Under the pieces are notes generated by a model. It did not search any database and was not told the origin of the DNA. It was given only the letters and a program-made list of their open reading frames with translations. From contig CM043947.1 of NCBI GenBank assembly GCA_014529385.2, positions 120,046,891 through 120,110,890 of the forward strand: a stretch of 64,000 nt of DNA. Reading direction: 5' to 3'. Source of the stretch: Adiantum capillus-veneris. Taxonomy: Eukaryota; Streptophyta; Polypodiopsida; Polypodiales; Pteridaceae. The translations under genes and the position numbers were made by a program. Numbering within the stretch: the stretch's first letter is position 1; every line of letters starts with the position of its first letter. Below, piece by piece: positions 11,760-23,506 of this stretch.

Positions 11760-13116
11760 ATCGATATCTAAGTTAGTGAGTTTAGGATGTGTAGAATAGA
11801 GTAATTTCATTACTAATCTCTTGGTTTTTTAGTGTTTGTAACTCAATTTTGGTGTGATTTGATGATGTTTGTGCAAGAAATTGATTCTAATGTTGAGTTA
11901 TGAATACCCCAAACCCCCAATTTCACCCCCCTTCATACTAACCCTTGCTAGTTTTGCTTCAATTCCATGCTAATTGTACTGATTTCATGCTAATTTTTAC
12001 TAATTTTTCCTAACTTTGCTAACCTAACCACTAACATTTGAAGTGTAAAGTATGTTAAGTCCCCTTGCAAGAGGTGGAATCATCACTCTAATCAAGTTAA
12101 TTGTGCTAATTTATGCCTAATTTGATGGTTTGAGTGTTTGATTTTTAGCCTATAATGGTCAATTTTTGGGCTAATTTGGAAGAGCCACACATGTGTGTGC
12201 ATGATGGAATCATCACGTAGAGCAAGTATTAGCTTGGATGCAACGGATTGTAAGTGGATTGACCTACTCCATTTAATTTTTGGATGATTAATTTGATTCC
12301 AATGAGTTGCTAATTTATTGCTAAAATTAGGTGTGTAAATCAATTGACATACTTTGAATGCCTAATCTGATTGTTTTGGAATGAAATTGATGGTCAAATT
12401 TTTACTAATGAACTTTGTGTGTGTCAAGATAGTGCTTAATTCTTATCAAGAATTCATGTCTGTGCATAAAAAATAATTGTGTGTGTAATGCACCAAGAAG
12501 GAAAAAGTTGCCATCTTGAAGCACACACCTAAAAATACACCCATAAAAGCGTGCACACAGTCCTTTGATGATGGCATACCCACGTGCAGACCTTGTACCC
12601 ATCATCTACGACCCTTATTTCTTGTCTCACCATGAGCTCATTCACACATACACACACACACGCACTCGTGATTACTAGCCCCGCCCTGCCGTTGTTACAT
12701 TCGGTGGCCACTGTGTGAAAACCGCACAAAAAGACACACACGCACACATACACTCTGCTTTGTTGCTTATGGTGCTTGTGAGCTTGACTTGGTGCTGATC
12801 ATAGGATTCCACCCACTCACCAAGACCACCACTTGCCTCAGACGCCCGATTTTATGCAACCCTTAATGCAAGTCCACACCCACTTTTGGCAGGTTTCACT
12901 TTTTGCTGCAATTTTGTTTGCTTTTGTCTCTGTCGTTAGCTTGCACACAAAGCTCATATACTCCTATCACATGGATTTTGGCCCACAAAATCAGTATTCT
13001 TAGAAGTTACTAATGGCTTAACCTCTCAGTTATAGCCTTTAGTAGACCCACCATCAAACACACACGCCAAATTGTTGTAACCCAAGTAACCAGTACCAAT
13101 AACCAGTAACCAGTAA

Positions 13117-13830
13117 AGGTAAGAACCAAGTGATAAGAGGCCTTGGCGAGCCACTCAACCCCCCATTCGCCTGGTCTTGACCCCGCTGCAAAAATGGCAT
13201 TCACCAAAGGCAGATCAAAAGAGGTCATAACCAAGCGAAGGGAGGCCTTGGGAAGTCTCTAAACCCCCTATTCGCCTAGTCTTGACCCCGCTGCAAAAAT
13301 GGCGTTCACCAAAGGCAAATCAAAAGAGGTCATAACCAAGTGAAGGGAGGCCTTGGGCATTCTCTAAACCCTCTATTTGCCTAGTCTTGACCCCATTGCA
13401 AAAATAATGTTCATAAAAGAAGGTCAGAACCAAGCGATGGGAGACCTTGGGTAGCCACTCAACCCCCTATACGCCTGGTCTTGACCCCACTACAAAACTA
13501 GTGTTCATTAATTTATTTTTTTTAAAGGTCATAACCAACCGATGGGAGACCCTGGGTAGCCACTCAACCCCCTATTTTCCTGGTCTTGACCCCACTACAA
13601 AACTGGCGTTCATTAGCAAAAGGTCAGATCCAAGCTATGAGAGACCTTGGGCAGCCACTCAACCCCCTATTTGCTTGGTCTTGACCTCACTGCAAATGGC
13701 ATTCACCAAAGGCATATCCAAAAAAGTCAAAACCAAGCAATGGGAGACCTTGGGCCGCCACTCAACCCCCTATTCGCCTGGTCTTGACCCTTCTGGTCTT
13801 GACCCTACTGGTCTTGACCCTGCTGCAAAT
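13117..13830 (+). repeat. Family L minisatellite, copy B
   Basis: The same ~100-bp unit as at 7768-8449, again about seven units, with unit-to-unit differences that line up with copy A. It ends with an extra micro-duplication of TGGTCTTGACCCT (three times at 13782-13825) not seen in copy A. Array length is therefore conserved overall, with local slippage. Confidence 0.9.
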
Positions 13831-14774
13831 TGCGTTCATACTCATTTCTCTGACATGAATGTCATCTTTATGTCCTATGCATAGTTGAGCTTCATTGCAC
13901 AAATGCTTTTGACTTATGCATGATCTAGTGCTTTGCTTAATTGAAAGATTCTCTTTGAACTAACTAAAAAACTCTTGGTGATATGTTTGGGCATCTTTTG
14001 AGAGTTCATTGCACATGCAAAATTCTTCATCGAGACATTCTATGTACTAAAATTTTGGCTTGACATTGATTGTGCATTTTAGTGCTTGCTCTACATGAAA
14101 ACTCCTTGCATAGCACTAAAGTTGAGATTTTCTGAATGATCATGGAAGAGCAATAAAAATTTCGGGCCTGTGATTGATTGTGAACTCTATTAGTGCTTGT
14201 ATTGATTGACAAATGTTTTAGCACTAACAATTGAGCTTCATTTTGAAGGGATGTGGCAGTTGTGTGATTTCATTGATCCAAGAAGGGGTCATCATTGCAA
14301 AAAATTGCAAAATTTGGCTATTGAGAGCCATTCCAAATTCTTTGGATTAAAAATTGTATACATGCTAGCTCATAGCTTGATTAAAAGTTAAATTTTTTCA
14401 TTTTGAGCATTGTCTAGCCAACTGCTTTGAGAGCTTTCAAGTACAAATTTTGGCTATTGAGAGCTGTTTACTTTCATTTCAAGTCGAATCATCTCTAGCT
14501 CATAGCTTGCTCTAAAAATTGTAAAATTTCATGTGAGCTAATTGTTAGCCAATTTTTTTGAAAAGCTTTAAAATGTAAAATTTGGCTTTCAAGAGCCGCT
14601 TCATTTCATTCAAAAGTTGCATTATTTCCAGCTCTTGGCTTTATTTTTCCATATTTCATTGAGCTAGAAATTAATCAAACTTTTGAATCATACATGAGAG
14701 GTTGTAAATTGTAAAATTTTATTATGTAGAAGCTCATTTTATCTCTCATTTTTTATATGTATGCATAAATTTGC

Positions 14775-15000
14775 TATCAAAAAGCATCATGTGCATAACC
14801 AAAGGCACTTTTTTCCCTTGGGTTTTTTCCCTTTGGCAAATTTGGGTATGCAAGACCCTAGCTTTAGGTTTTCATTAATGTTTTTTGGGTATCAAAAAGC
14901 ATCATGTGCATAACCAAAGGCACTTTTTTCCCTTGGGTTTTTTCCCTTTGGTAAATTTGGGTATGCAAGACCCTAGCTTTAGGTTTTCATTAATGTTTTT
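14775..15000 (+). repeat. ~112-bp tandem duplication within copy B
   Basis: The segment starting GTATCAAAAAGCATCATGTG and containing CACTTTTTTCCCTTGGG is present twice (14775-14887 and 14888-14998), whereas copies A and C have it once. It is a recent local duplication. Confidence 0.85.
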
Positions 15001-16204
15001 TGTGTGCATTTGGCTTTGAATAATTGGCCAGGATCAAGAGACTCTCTACACAAAGAAATGCTTGCTCAAGGATGTTCAAAAGAGCATGAATAGGTGTAAT
15101 CCTTCCATGATTTTTCTCGGCTTAAGTAATTTTTGCTTCTAAGCTATGGTTTTTTCATGTTCAAAAGCTAGGCATCCTAAAGTTTCAACACTTTGCTTTG
15201 TGAATATTAACTCATCAAAAAATTAGGTTTTATGTGTGCTAATCATAAGTAATTGGCCTTGACCTTAAGTTAATATAGGTTCATTTCTCATTAGTCCTAG
15301 ATTCTTAGTGATAGTTTGAATACTCCATTCATTTTTAATATAACCTAGGGCTATGATTAGGCTTTAGTCCTTCAGCATCTCATGTTGGAAGAAATAAAAA
15401 AGTGCTTAATAAATGAAACAATGAAGCAAAAAAGTGTCGAGAAAAAGTAACAAAATATGCTACTAGACACGTGAAAAGAAACTTTCTATGTTATGTTGTG
15501 TTTTTGTGAGGCCTAGCGTCTTATTGGCACTTGGTAGGCGAAGGAAATCACCTTTTCTCGCTCGGTTAAGGCCCTAAATCGATACACTGGGTTGATAGGG
15601 ATTAGCGGTCGCCTTGGTAGGCTAGTAGGCTTTTGGAACACCTTCTTGAGGGTTCAAGGCGCCGAGAGACACACCTAGACTTGCCTTGGGGTGGTACCTT
15701 GTATTGTGCTTTAATTTTTTCAATGAATGACAAAATCAAAACTTCCATGAGCTTCAAAAATCTTTGACACTGTACTAATAGATTAAGAGCTTTTTTATAG
15801 CCCATAGACATGATAGACTTGAATGATTTATTAAGATTGTTCACATAGTTTTTAGGCTAGTAGGTTTATGAACTTGCATTAGCCAAGGTTCATAATTGAT
15901 TACTTGTGTTTCATGCATGAAATCAAAATTTCAAGTGGTTTAATCTTCATGATAGTTTGAGTGTCTTTTTTATTTATGTTGTCTAGTTTTTTACTATGAT
16001 TCACCCATTTTTTAAAAGCAAAAAATTCACTTTGCATGATTGTTCACTATACTTCATGTTTGTATCCTTGTTGGCCTTTGATGCTCATTACCTGTTCTTA
16101 TGTTTTGCAGCTCAACATTTCTTCCATGGACTTGCTTTCTACCATGTCACCGTGTCTTGCTTCACCGGCACACGAGGACGTGCACCAAATTAGGAAAGGG
16201 GGAA

Positions 16205-17156
16205 TGTTAATTAGTAGCAGCTAACACGGGCTACACCGAATATGCATCAAGCAGGAGATATCTATGGATGTCACAATATTTTCCACTCATTTTGTATAGT
16301 TCTTGGGCTCACTTGGAGTTCCAAAGTTGTATATGGTAGTTTCAGGGCTCAAGCTTAAGCCCATAGTAAAAGGGATTGTGGTGACAGCCCTTAAAAGGAA
16401 GCCTTTAGGCAAGGAGGCTTCATTCTTAAGTATCCACTCTTGAGGATCCACTGTTGAGAGCTCCCCCTCTCTAAAGTGTTCACTCTTTGGCCTAGCCTTG
16501 AGCTTAATGTCTATGCTTGAGAGGCTAGTGCTAACCATTGTAATTAGAGTAAGATTTTCTTGATTAATCTAATTCTTATTTTCTCATTAGTCTATTTCTT
16601 CTCTACATTTCATCTTGTCATGAAGTAGTATTACTCTTTCATTATTGTAGATTTGAGAGATGTATGTACTTCTTGCTAGTAACCACTCCTATCCATAATC
16701 ATTTTGATTTGTGATAATTATCATCACTAATTATGTTGATTAAGTTGGGTCTTAATCTTGTAATTAGTGTGTGTGCTCTATTGTTTGCTTGTGTGTAGAT
16801 AGGTTTTATGAAGCTCTAGCACCATTCATTTTGTGTGTGAAGCTATTGATAATGTGTCATGATTGACATGTGGTAATTACTGTGTGCTTATCATTAGTGT
16901 GCTTGTGGTTTGTAGTCTATGGTAAGTCGGACTTCGGTGCGCTTGATGTGTGTAGGAGTTGTTTGATTAATGATTAGAGTAGGTTTAGAGTTAGTCTTGC
17001 CATGGATAATCTCTACTTGCAATGGAGAGGTGATCGCTTGAATCCTCTATTCCATTCATATGATGCTCATGCTTCCATTCCCTAGTTGGGTTGCCGATCC
17101 ACGGATTTGACAATTTTGTGGGTTGCGATTAGGTCGTTCTACAACGCCTCCAAACA
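16205..17156 (+). repeat. LTR-B of family L
   Basis: 952 bp, from TGTTAATTAGTAGCAG to CCTCCAAACA. It has a small ATTAG insertion near its start relative to LTR-A. It is followed by the decayed primer site TTTGGCGTTGTTGCCGAGGA at 17157-17176. It faces LTR1 (17423-18346) across a 266-bp spacer, so the two form a large inverted repeat. Confidence 0.9.
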
Positions 17157-17422
17157 TTTGGCGTTGTTGCCGAGGATCGATAGCTTAAGCTAGTGAGTTT
17201 AGGATGTGTAGAATAGATTAATTTCATTACTGATCTCTTGGTTTTTGAGTGTGTGTAACTCAATTTTTGGTGTGATTTGATGATGTTTGTGCAAGAAATT
17301 GATGCTAATGTTGAGTTATGAATACCCCAAATCCCCAATTCCACCCCCAATTTCACTAATTTCATGCTAACCCTTGCTAATTTTTCTTCGTTTCCATGCT
17401 AATTTTACTAATTTCATGCAAA

Positions 17423-18346
17423 TGTAGGGAGGCGTTGTAGCATGACCTAATCGCAACCCACACAAAACTATCAAATCCATGGATTGGCAATCCGGCTCGG
17501 GCATGGAAGCACGAGCATCGGATGAATGGAATACAGGATTCAAGAGATCATTTCTCCATTGCAAGTAGAGATTAGCCATGGCAAGACTAACTCTAAACCT
17601 ACTCTAATCGCTAATCAAACAACTCCTACACACATCAAGCCCACCGAAGTTCGACTTACCATAGACTAGAAACCCCAATCACACTAATGATAAGCCCGCG
17701 CTAATTACCATACGTCAATCACGGCACTTCATCAATAGCTACACACACGAAGTGAATGGTGCTAGAGCTTCATAAAACCTATCTACATACAAGCAAACAA
17801 TAGGGCACACACAATAATTACAAGATTAAGACCCAACTTAATCAACCTAATTAGTGATGCTAAATATCACAAATCAAAATGCTTATGGAAAAATAGGAGT
17901 GGTTACTAGCAAGAAGTACATACATCTCTCAAATCTAGAATAATGAAAGAGTAATACTACTTCATGACAAGAAAAAATGTAGAGAAGAAGTAGACTAATG
18001 AGAAAATAAGAATTAGTTAATCAAGAAAAGCTTACTCTAATTACAATGGTTAGCACTAGCCTCTCAAGCATGGGTATTAAGCTCAAGGCTAGGCCAAAGA
18101 GTGAACACTCAAGAGAGAGAGCTCTCAAAAGTAGATCCTCAAGAGTGGATACTCAAGAATGAAGCCTCTTTGCCTAAAGGCTTCCTTTTAAGGGCTGTCA
18201 CCACAATCCCTTCTACTATGGGTTTAAGCTTGAGCCCTCAAACGATCATATACAACTTTGGAACTCCAAGTGAGCCCAATACTTATACAAAATGAGTGGG
18301 AAATATTGTGACATCCATAGATATCTCCCGCTTGATGCATATTCGG
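17423..18346 (-). repeat. LTR1 of family L (minus strand, 5'-truncated)
   Basis: The inverted LTR starts TGTAGGGAGGC in plus coordinates and runs to ATTCGGT, about 25 bp short of the true LTR end. It then jumps to the (CA)n-side internal sequence CCGAATGTAACAACGGC. Short matching ATTCGGT/ACCGAAT sequence at the joint suggests microhomology. Confidence 0.85.
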
Positions 18347-19323
18347 TTCCGAATGTAACAACGGCAGGGTCGGGCCAGTAATCACGAGTATGCTTGTTTG
18401 TCTGTGTGAATGAGCTCATGAAGATCCAAGAACTAAGGGCCGTTGACGACGGGTACAAGGTCTGCACGTGGGTATGCCATCATCAAAGGATTGTGTGCAT
18501 GCTTTTATGGCTGCATTTTTAGGTGTGTGCGTCAAGATGGCAGTTTTTTCCTTCTTTGGTGCATTACACACACAATGATTTTTATGCACACACATGAATT
18601 CTTGATAAGAATTAAGCATTATCTTGACACACACAACGTTCATTAGTCAAAATTTGACCATCAATTTCATTCCAAAACAATCAAATTAAGCATTTAAAGT
18701 ATGTCACTCGATTTACACACCTAGTTTTAGCAATAAATTAGCAACTCATTGGAATCAAAATAATCACCCAAAAATTGAATGGAGTAGATCAATGCACTTA
18801 CAATCTCTTGCATTCAAGCTAATCCTTGCTCCACGTGATGATTCCATCATGCACACAGATGTGTGGCTCTTCCAAATTAGCCCAAAATTTAACCATTATA
18901 GGCCAAAAGTCGAACACTCAAATCATCAAATTATGCATAAATTAGCACAATTAACTTGATTAGAGTGATGATTCCAACTCTTAAAAGGGGATTTAAGATA
19001 CTTTATACTTCAAATGTTAGTGGTTAGGCTAGCAAGTATAGTCAAAATTAGTAAAAAATTAGCATGAAATTTGTACAATTAGCATGGAAACGAAGCATAT
19101 TTAGTAAGGGTTAGCATAAAATTAGTGACATTGGGGGTGGAATTGGGGGTTTAGGGTATTCATAACTCAACATTATCATCTATTTTCTACACAAACATCA
19201 TCAAATCACACCAAAATTGAGTTATACACACTCAAAAACCGAGAAATTAGTAATGAAATCACTCTATTCTACACATCCTAAACACGCTAGCTTAGGTTAT
19301 CGTTCCCCAACAATGGTGCCAAA
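18347..19323 (-). other. Remnant of family L internal region (5' part only, minus strand)
   Basis: This corresponds to the inverted stretch 11741-12690 of copy B. It contains the CA-rich segment, the leader and a primer site (inverted, CCCCAACAATGGTGCC at 19305-19320). The minisatellite and the long AT-rich part are missing. Non-coding. Confidence 0.8.
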
Positions 19324-20046
19324 TGTAGAGATACATTGTAGCACGACCTAATCGCAACCCACAAAATTAACAAATTTGTGGATAGGCAATCCGGCTAGGG
19401 CATGGAAGCACGAGCATCGGAGGAATGGAATAGAGGATTCAAGAGATCAACTCTCCATTGCAAGTAGAGATTAGCCATGGCAAGACTAACTCTAATCATA
19501 TTCTAATCAATAATCAAACAACTCCTACATACATCAATCCCACCGAAGTCCAACTTGCCGTAGACTAGAAACCCCAAGCACACTAATGATAAGCACACAC
19601 TAATTACCACACGTCAATCACGGCACGTCATCAATAGCTACATACACGAGGTGAATGGTGCTAGAGCTTCATAAAACCTATTTACCAAGCAAACAATAAG
19701 GCACACACAGTAGTTATAAGATTAAGACCCAACTTAATCAACCTAATTAGTGATGCTAAATATCACAAATTGAAATGCTTATGAAAGAATAGGAGTGGTT
19801 ACTAGCAAGAAGTACATACATCTCTCAAATCTAGAATAATGAAAGAGTATACTACTTCATGACAAGGTGAAATGAAGAGAAGAAGTAGACTAATGAGAAA
19901 ATAAGGATTAGATTAATTAAGAAGAGCTTACTTTAATTACAATGGTTAGCACTAGTCTCTCAAGCATAAACATTAAGCTCAAGTCTAGGCCAAAGAGTGA
20001 ACACTCTAGAGAGAGGGAGCTCTCAAAAGTGGATCCTCAAGAGTGG
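19324..20046 (-). repeat. LTR2 of family L (truncated)
   Basis: The inverted LTR begins TGTAGAGATACATTGTAGC and ends abruptly at CTCAAGAGTGG, losing roughly 200 bp of its 5' part. LTR3 begins at once, so the two are fused directly. Confidence 0.85.
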
Positions 20047-20972
20047 TGTTGTAGCACGACCTAATCGCAACCCACAAAATTGTCAAATCCGTGGATCAAC
20101 AACCTGGCTAAGGCATGGAAGCATGAGCATCAGATGAATGGAATAGAGGATTCAAGAGATCACCTCTCCATTGCAAGTAGAGATTATCCATGGCAAGACT
20201 AACTCTAAACCTACTCTAATCATAATCAAACAACTTCTACACACATCAAGCCCGCCGAAGAATGACTTACCATAGACTAGAAACCCCAAGCACACTAATG
20301 ATAAGCAAACACTAATTACATATCAATCACGACACTTGATCAATAGCTTCACATACGAAGTGAATAGTACTGGAGCTTCATAAAACCTATCTACAAACAA
20401 GCAAACAATAGGGAACACACACTAATTACAAGATTAAAACCCAACTTAATCAACCTAATTAATGATGCTAAATATCACAAATCGAAATGCTTATGGAAAA
20501 ATAGGAGTGGTTACTAGTAGCAAGAAGTACATACATCTCTCAAATCTAGAATAATGAAAGAGTAGTACTACTTATGACATGATGAAATGTGGAGAAGAAG
20601 TAGACTAATGAAAAAATAAGAATTAGATTAATCAAGAAGTGCTTACACTAATTACAATGGTTAGCACTAGCCTCTCAAGCATAGACATTAAGCTCAAGGC
20701 TAGGCCAAAGAGTGAACACTCTAGAGAGAGGGAACTCTCAAAAGTGGATACTCAAGAATGAAGCCTCCTTGCCTAAAGGCTTCCTTTTAAGGACTTTCAC
20801 CACAATCCCTTCTACTATGGGTTTAAGCTTGAGCCCTCAATCTACCATATGCAACTTTGGAACTCCAAGTGAGCCCAAGACTTATACAAAATGAGTGGGA
20901 AATATTTTGACATCCATAGATATCTCCCGCTTGATGCATATTCGGTGTAACCTGTGTTAGACACTGCTAACA
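20047..20972 (-). repeat. LTR3 of family L (3' LTR of the copy hosting G2)
   Basis: 926 bp, inverted. It lacks about 10 bp at its 3' terminus (TGTTGTAGC instead of TGTTGGGAGGCGTTGTAGC) and ends in CTGCTAACA followed by an inverted purine tract TTCCCCCCTTCC. It is paired with LTR4 (47027-47969). Confidence 0.85.
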
Positions 20973-21147
20973 TTCCCCCCTTCCTAATCTGGCGTATGTC
21001 CTCGTGTGCCAGTGAAGCAAGACACGGGGACATGGTCGAAAACAAGTCCATGGAAGAAATTTTGAGCTGCAAAACACAATAACAAGTAATGAGCATCAAA
21101 GGCCAACAAGGATACAAACGTGAAGTACAATAAAGAATCATACAAAG
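20973..21147 (-). other. Family L internal region, 3' end, left of G2
   Basis: Inverted internal sequence adjoining LTR3, matching 16030-16204. It is cut at 21147 by G2 and resumes at 43029. The CAAAG at 21143-21147 is one arm of the G2 target duplication. Confidence 0.9.
21143..21147. other. G2 target-site duplication, left
   Basis: CAAAG, identical to 43029-43033. The family L sequence reads on correctly when G2 plus one copy are removed. Confidence 0.9.
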
Positions 21148-22081
21148 TGTTAGAAGCTAGACACACCCCACGGCATCTAACTATTCAGAAGATTATTCTT
21201 TTTGTAATTATTCATTCATTGAGGAAAACTTGATTTTTCACCTTGTAAATATTGGGACTTACAGAAGTTTCCAGATTCTATCCCAATTTTGATAGTTAGA
21301 TTGAGTAGATGGTTGATTTTGGAACTTTAGGGTTTGGGCAATTGTAAGGTATATATACCACTTTTTGACCTTAATGAAAAAACCTTTTGTCATTTTAAAA
21401 CAAGTTTTGAAGTCTGTGAGTGAGCGTACTGTGTACGAGAGAGAGAGTGTGAGCTTCATCTTGACGCTACGTGTGCTCCGGTGGTCGGAATCGAGTGCGG
21501 AGAAGTGCAGCGTGTTGCCCCCTACGAGACTAGACGCCGATACCTACATTGCGCGTGTACGATCCGATTTTGCGAGCTCCTTCTACGAGCTTCATCGGGT
21601 GTTTGGGTGAGTATACGTTGTCCGATTTTGCATTGCAGTATATCCACGCGTTCACATTGAGTAGAAATACACATTAGGCACTTTAGATGTCGGAAACGAA
21701 AACCTGCAGATTTCGGCCAGACATCCTACGTGTTTCTGCACCAGGTGTTTTGGGTCGGGATTTTGGTTCATAGACCTTAGGGAGAGAGACCTATTGGTAT
21801 TAGTAGGGTCTCCTTCAAGATCTACGGTGTTTTGAGATTGTTTGATGGGTGTTCGGCTCAAGAAAGTGTTGTAGGAAGTTTCCTCTTATGCACTCTTGAA
21901 GGCTGTGACTTAGACAATTGGTAGAGACCTCTGTAGGAATTAGTTAGGAGTCGGTCGAGTGTAGGTTGACACCTTATGCTTGCTTCCACACGCCTGCGGG
22001 TCGAGCTTCGTCCTTAGATGACATTACATGTTAGGTGAGTTCTCGTTGTGCTGACGTACGTCGTGGCGTATCCGTCCAACA
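21148..22081 (+). repeat. 5' LTR of G2
   Basis: 934 bp, TGTTAGAAGC to CGTCCAACA. A TATA box (TATATATA) is at 21350-21357. It contains a half-copy of the G2 palindrome (AGACATCCTACGTG at 21719-21732), also found in the 3' LTR. The main length difference from the 3' LTR is a 14-bp duplication in the latter. Confidence 0.95.
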
Positions 22082-22082
22082 T

Positions 22083-22100
22083 TGGCGCGGTTGCTGGGGA
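22083..22100 (+). other. Primer binding site of G2 (tRNA-Asp type)
   Basis: TGGCGCGGTTGCTGGGGA begins one base after the LTR. It matches the complement of the plant tRNA-Asp 3' end at most positions, as in family L. Such priming is known for plant Athila/Tat-type elements. Confidence 0.8.
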
Positions 22101-23500
22101 AGAAAACCTTAGGTAGGTGACCGAGACTAATCCTTGAGGATTGGGATTTTTGGCTTGCCAAGAGTCTCGCTTTATATTTAGATAGGATCAGATGGTGGAG
22201 GACTCTCTAGGTCTTAGAGGGAGTCTAGGAAGCGTGTGTCTCGCCTAGATCCTTCGACTTAGGTAGATGAGGTAGACTTAGGTAGTTTTAGGTGCTACTC
22301 GAGATCTGGAGTAGGAGTTGGAGTAGTAGAAGCAGTGAGAGGAGAGCTTGAGAGTCCGGAGAGGCCAAAAAGCAACCAAAAACACCATTATCACCATTTC
22401 ACATGATAGGTAGGAGTAGTGTAAGTAGGACATCATGATTCAGGATCTAGAGCATTTCATGCATGTACACTTGCTTGGTAAAATCATTACAAGTTTGTAA
22501 AAAACGCAAAAAGACGCAAAAAGATGCAAAAGTGTGTTTGGAAGCCTAATTGAAGTCCAAAAGTTACTGTGAGTGTTTCTGATAGATCTACAGAGCATCA
22601 GGAGCATTCCTGTCAGAAAAAAATTTAATTTTAAGCCAGGAGACATCCTACGTGTAGGATGTCTACAGGCTAATCTGGGAGGAATTTTGGGATTTTGAGT
22701 TGACCAGTGTGTTCAGAAGGTAGGGAATACCCTAATTTCAACTGGAAAGTGGAAATTTGGCCATATCTTGACAGGATAAGGCCAGATAGACTGAAATTGC
22801 CAGACATCCTACCCAAATAGTGCCAAAACATTATTTTGAGAACAAAACCATAAGATGGCTACATGAGCATTTCTTGCATGATATATCAAGTGACTGAAAG
22901 GGGTTTCACCTCATTTGGGTAAGAAAATTGGGTTCAAAGCGGACTTTAGCACTTTTGACTGAAAAAGGCAAGAATAGCTGAAATTTGGGACTTTTGACAT
23001 CCAAACCAAAATCTAAGCATACCACTGGGTTACTGACATCAAGAGGAAGCTGTGGGACAAGTCTGGGGTCAAACAAGCCAAATAGACATCCTACGCGTAG
23101 GATGTCTTCTAAGTGATTTTGGACTCCAAACTAAATTTTGAGTATACCAAAGTGATCAGCAACTCAAGGGGAGCCTGAGCTTTGAGTTTGAAGCCATTCT
23201 GATGAAAAATGCATCCTACACGTAGGATGTCTAAAGCAAGAAATTGAAGCCATATTTTGACTTTGAGCATGGTAAGGTGTTTTATAGCCTAAGGCAAGCC
23301 TCCTAGTCAATTTTGGTCCAAATTGGAGTTGATTAGACTGATCAATATCAGCAACAGGCTGTCGGAACAGATTTCTGACTGATTGGCCATCTAATAGGTG
23401 TCCAAATGAAAAAGTAAAAGCAGTTGTAAGCTCAGCACCACAAGGGGAAACCAGTGCAAAAATCCAGGCAAAACACAGCAGGAGACATCCTACGCATAGG
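22101..23500 (+). other. G2 5' leader with palindrome-bearing tandem units
   Basis: About 1.4 kb between primer site and gag without a supported gene. From 22,640 on it consists of diverged units of roughly 125-160 bp, several carrying the 24-bp palindrome or half of it. Typical unit phrases are TTTTGGACTCCAAACTAA and GAAGCCATTCTGATGAAAAA. The latter recurs next to palindromes in the 3' region. Confidence 0.7.
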
Positions 23501-23506
23501 ATGTCT
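22641..23506. repeat. Palindrome array, 5' set (G2)
   Basis: The 24-bp inverted repeat has arms AGACATCCTA and TAGGATGTCT around a 4-bp centre. Copies are at 22641-22664 (centre CGTG), 23084-23107 (CGCG, perfect), 23209-23232 (CACG, left arm damaged) and 23483-23506 (CGCA). A half copy sits at 22802-22811. All centre variants differ from CGCG by one CpG-to-TpG/CpA change. Confidence 0.95.

Larger units (their letters stand above)
11741..16204 (+). other. Complete internal region of family L, copy B
   Basis: 4.46 kb between LTR-A and LTR-B. In order it has the primer site, ~680 bp of TAA/TTA-rich leader (repeated TTTGCTAAT phrases near 11940-12060), (CA)n at 12642-12662, the minisatellite (13117-13830), an AT-rich stretch and a purine tract. 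No gag, protease, RT or integrase motif is present in any frame, so the element depends on enzymes from others. Confidence 0.85.
7063..17420 (+). mobile_element. Family L (LARD-like) array, plus strand: internal-LTR-internal-LTR-internal
   Basis: A non-coding LTR retrotransposon family. Copy A is a 5'-truncated internal region (7063-10788) ending in a purine tract. It is followed by LTR-A (10789-11740), a full internal region B (11741-16204), LTR-B (16205-17156) and the first ~265 bp of a third internal region (17157-17420). LTR-A, internal B and LTR-B together are 6,368 bp, the size of one complete element. There are no coding domains, a tRNA-Asp-type primer site after each LTR, and no target duplication because LTRs are shared. 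A tandem array of this shape usually arises by unequal recombination. Confidence 0.85.
17421..21147 (-). mobile_element. Family L copies on the minus strand, left block (recombined)
   Basis: In plus coordinates the order is LTR1 (17423-18346, truncated at its 5' end), a deleted internal region (18347-19323), LTR2 (19324-20046, truncated), LTR3 (20047-20972) and the start of an internal region (20973-21147), which is then interrupted by G2 and resumes at 43029. Breakpoints at 18346/18347 and 20046/20047 join sequence normally far apart, so the block has been rearranged at least twice. Confidence 0.85.

Noticed and set aside
13447-13884. 145-codon open frame across the family L minisatellite
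   Set aside because: It is produced by repeat units and is not kept in the other two copies.
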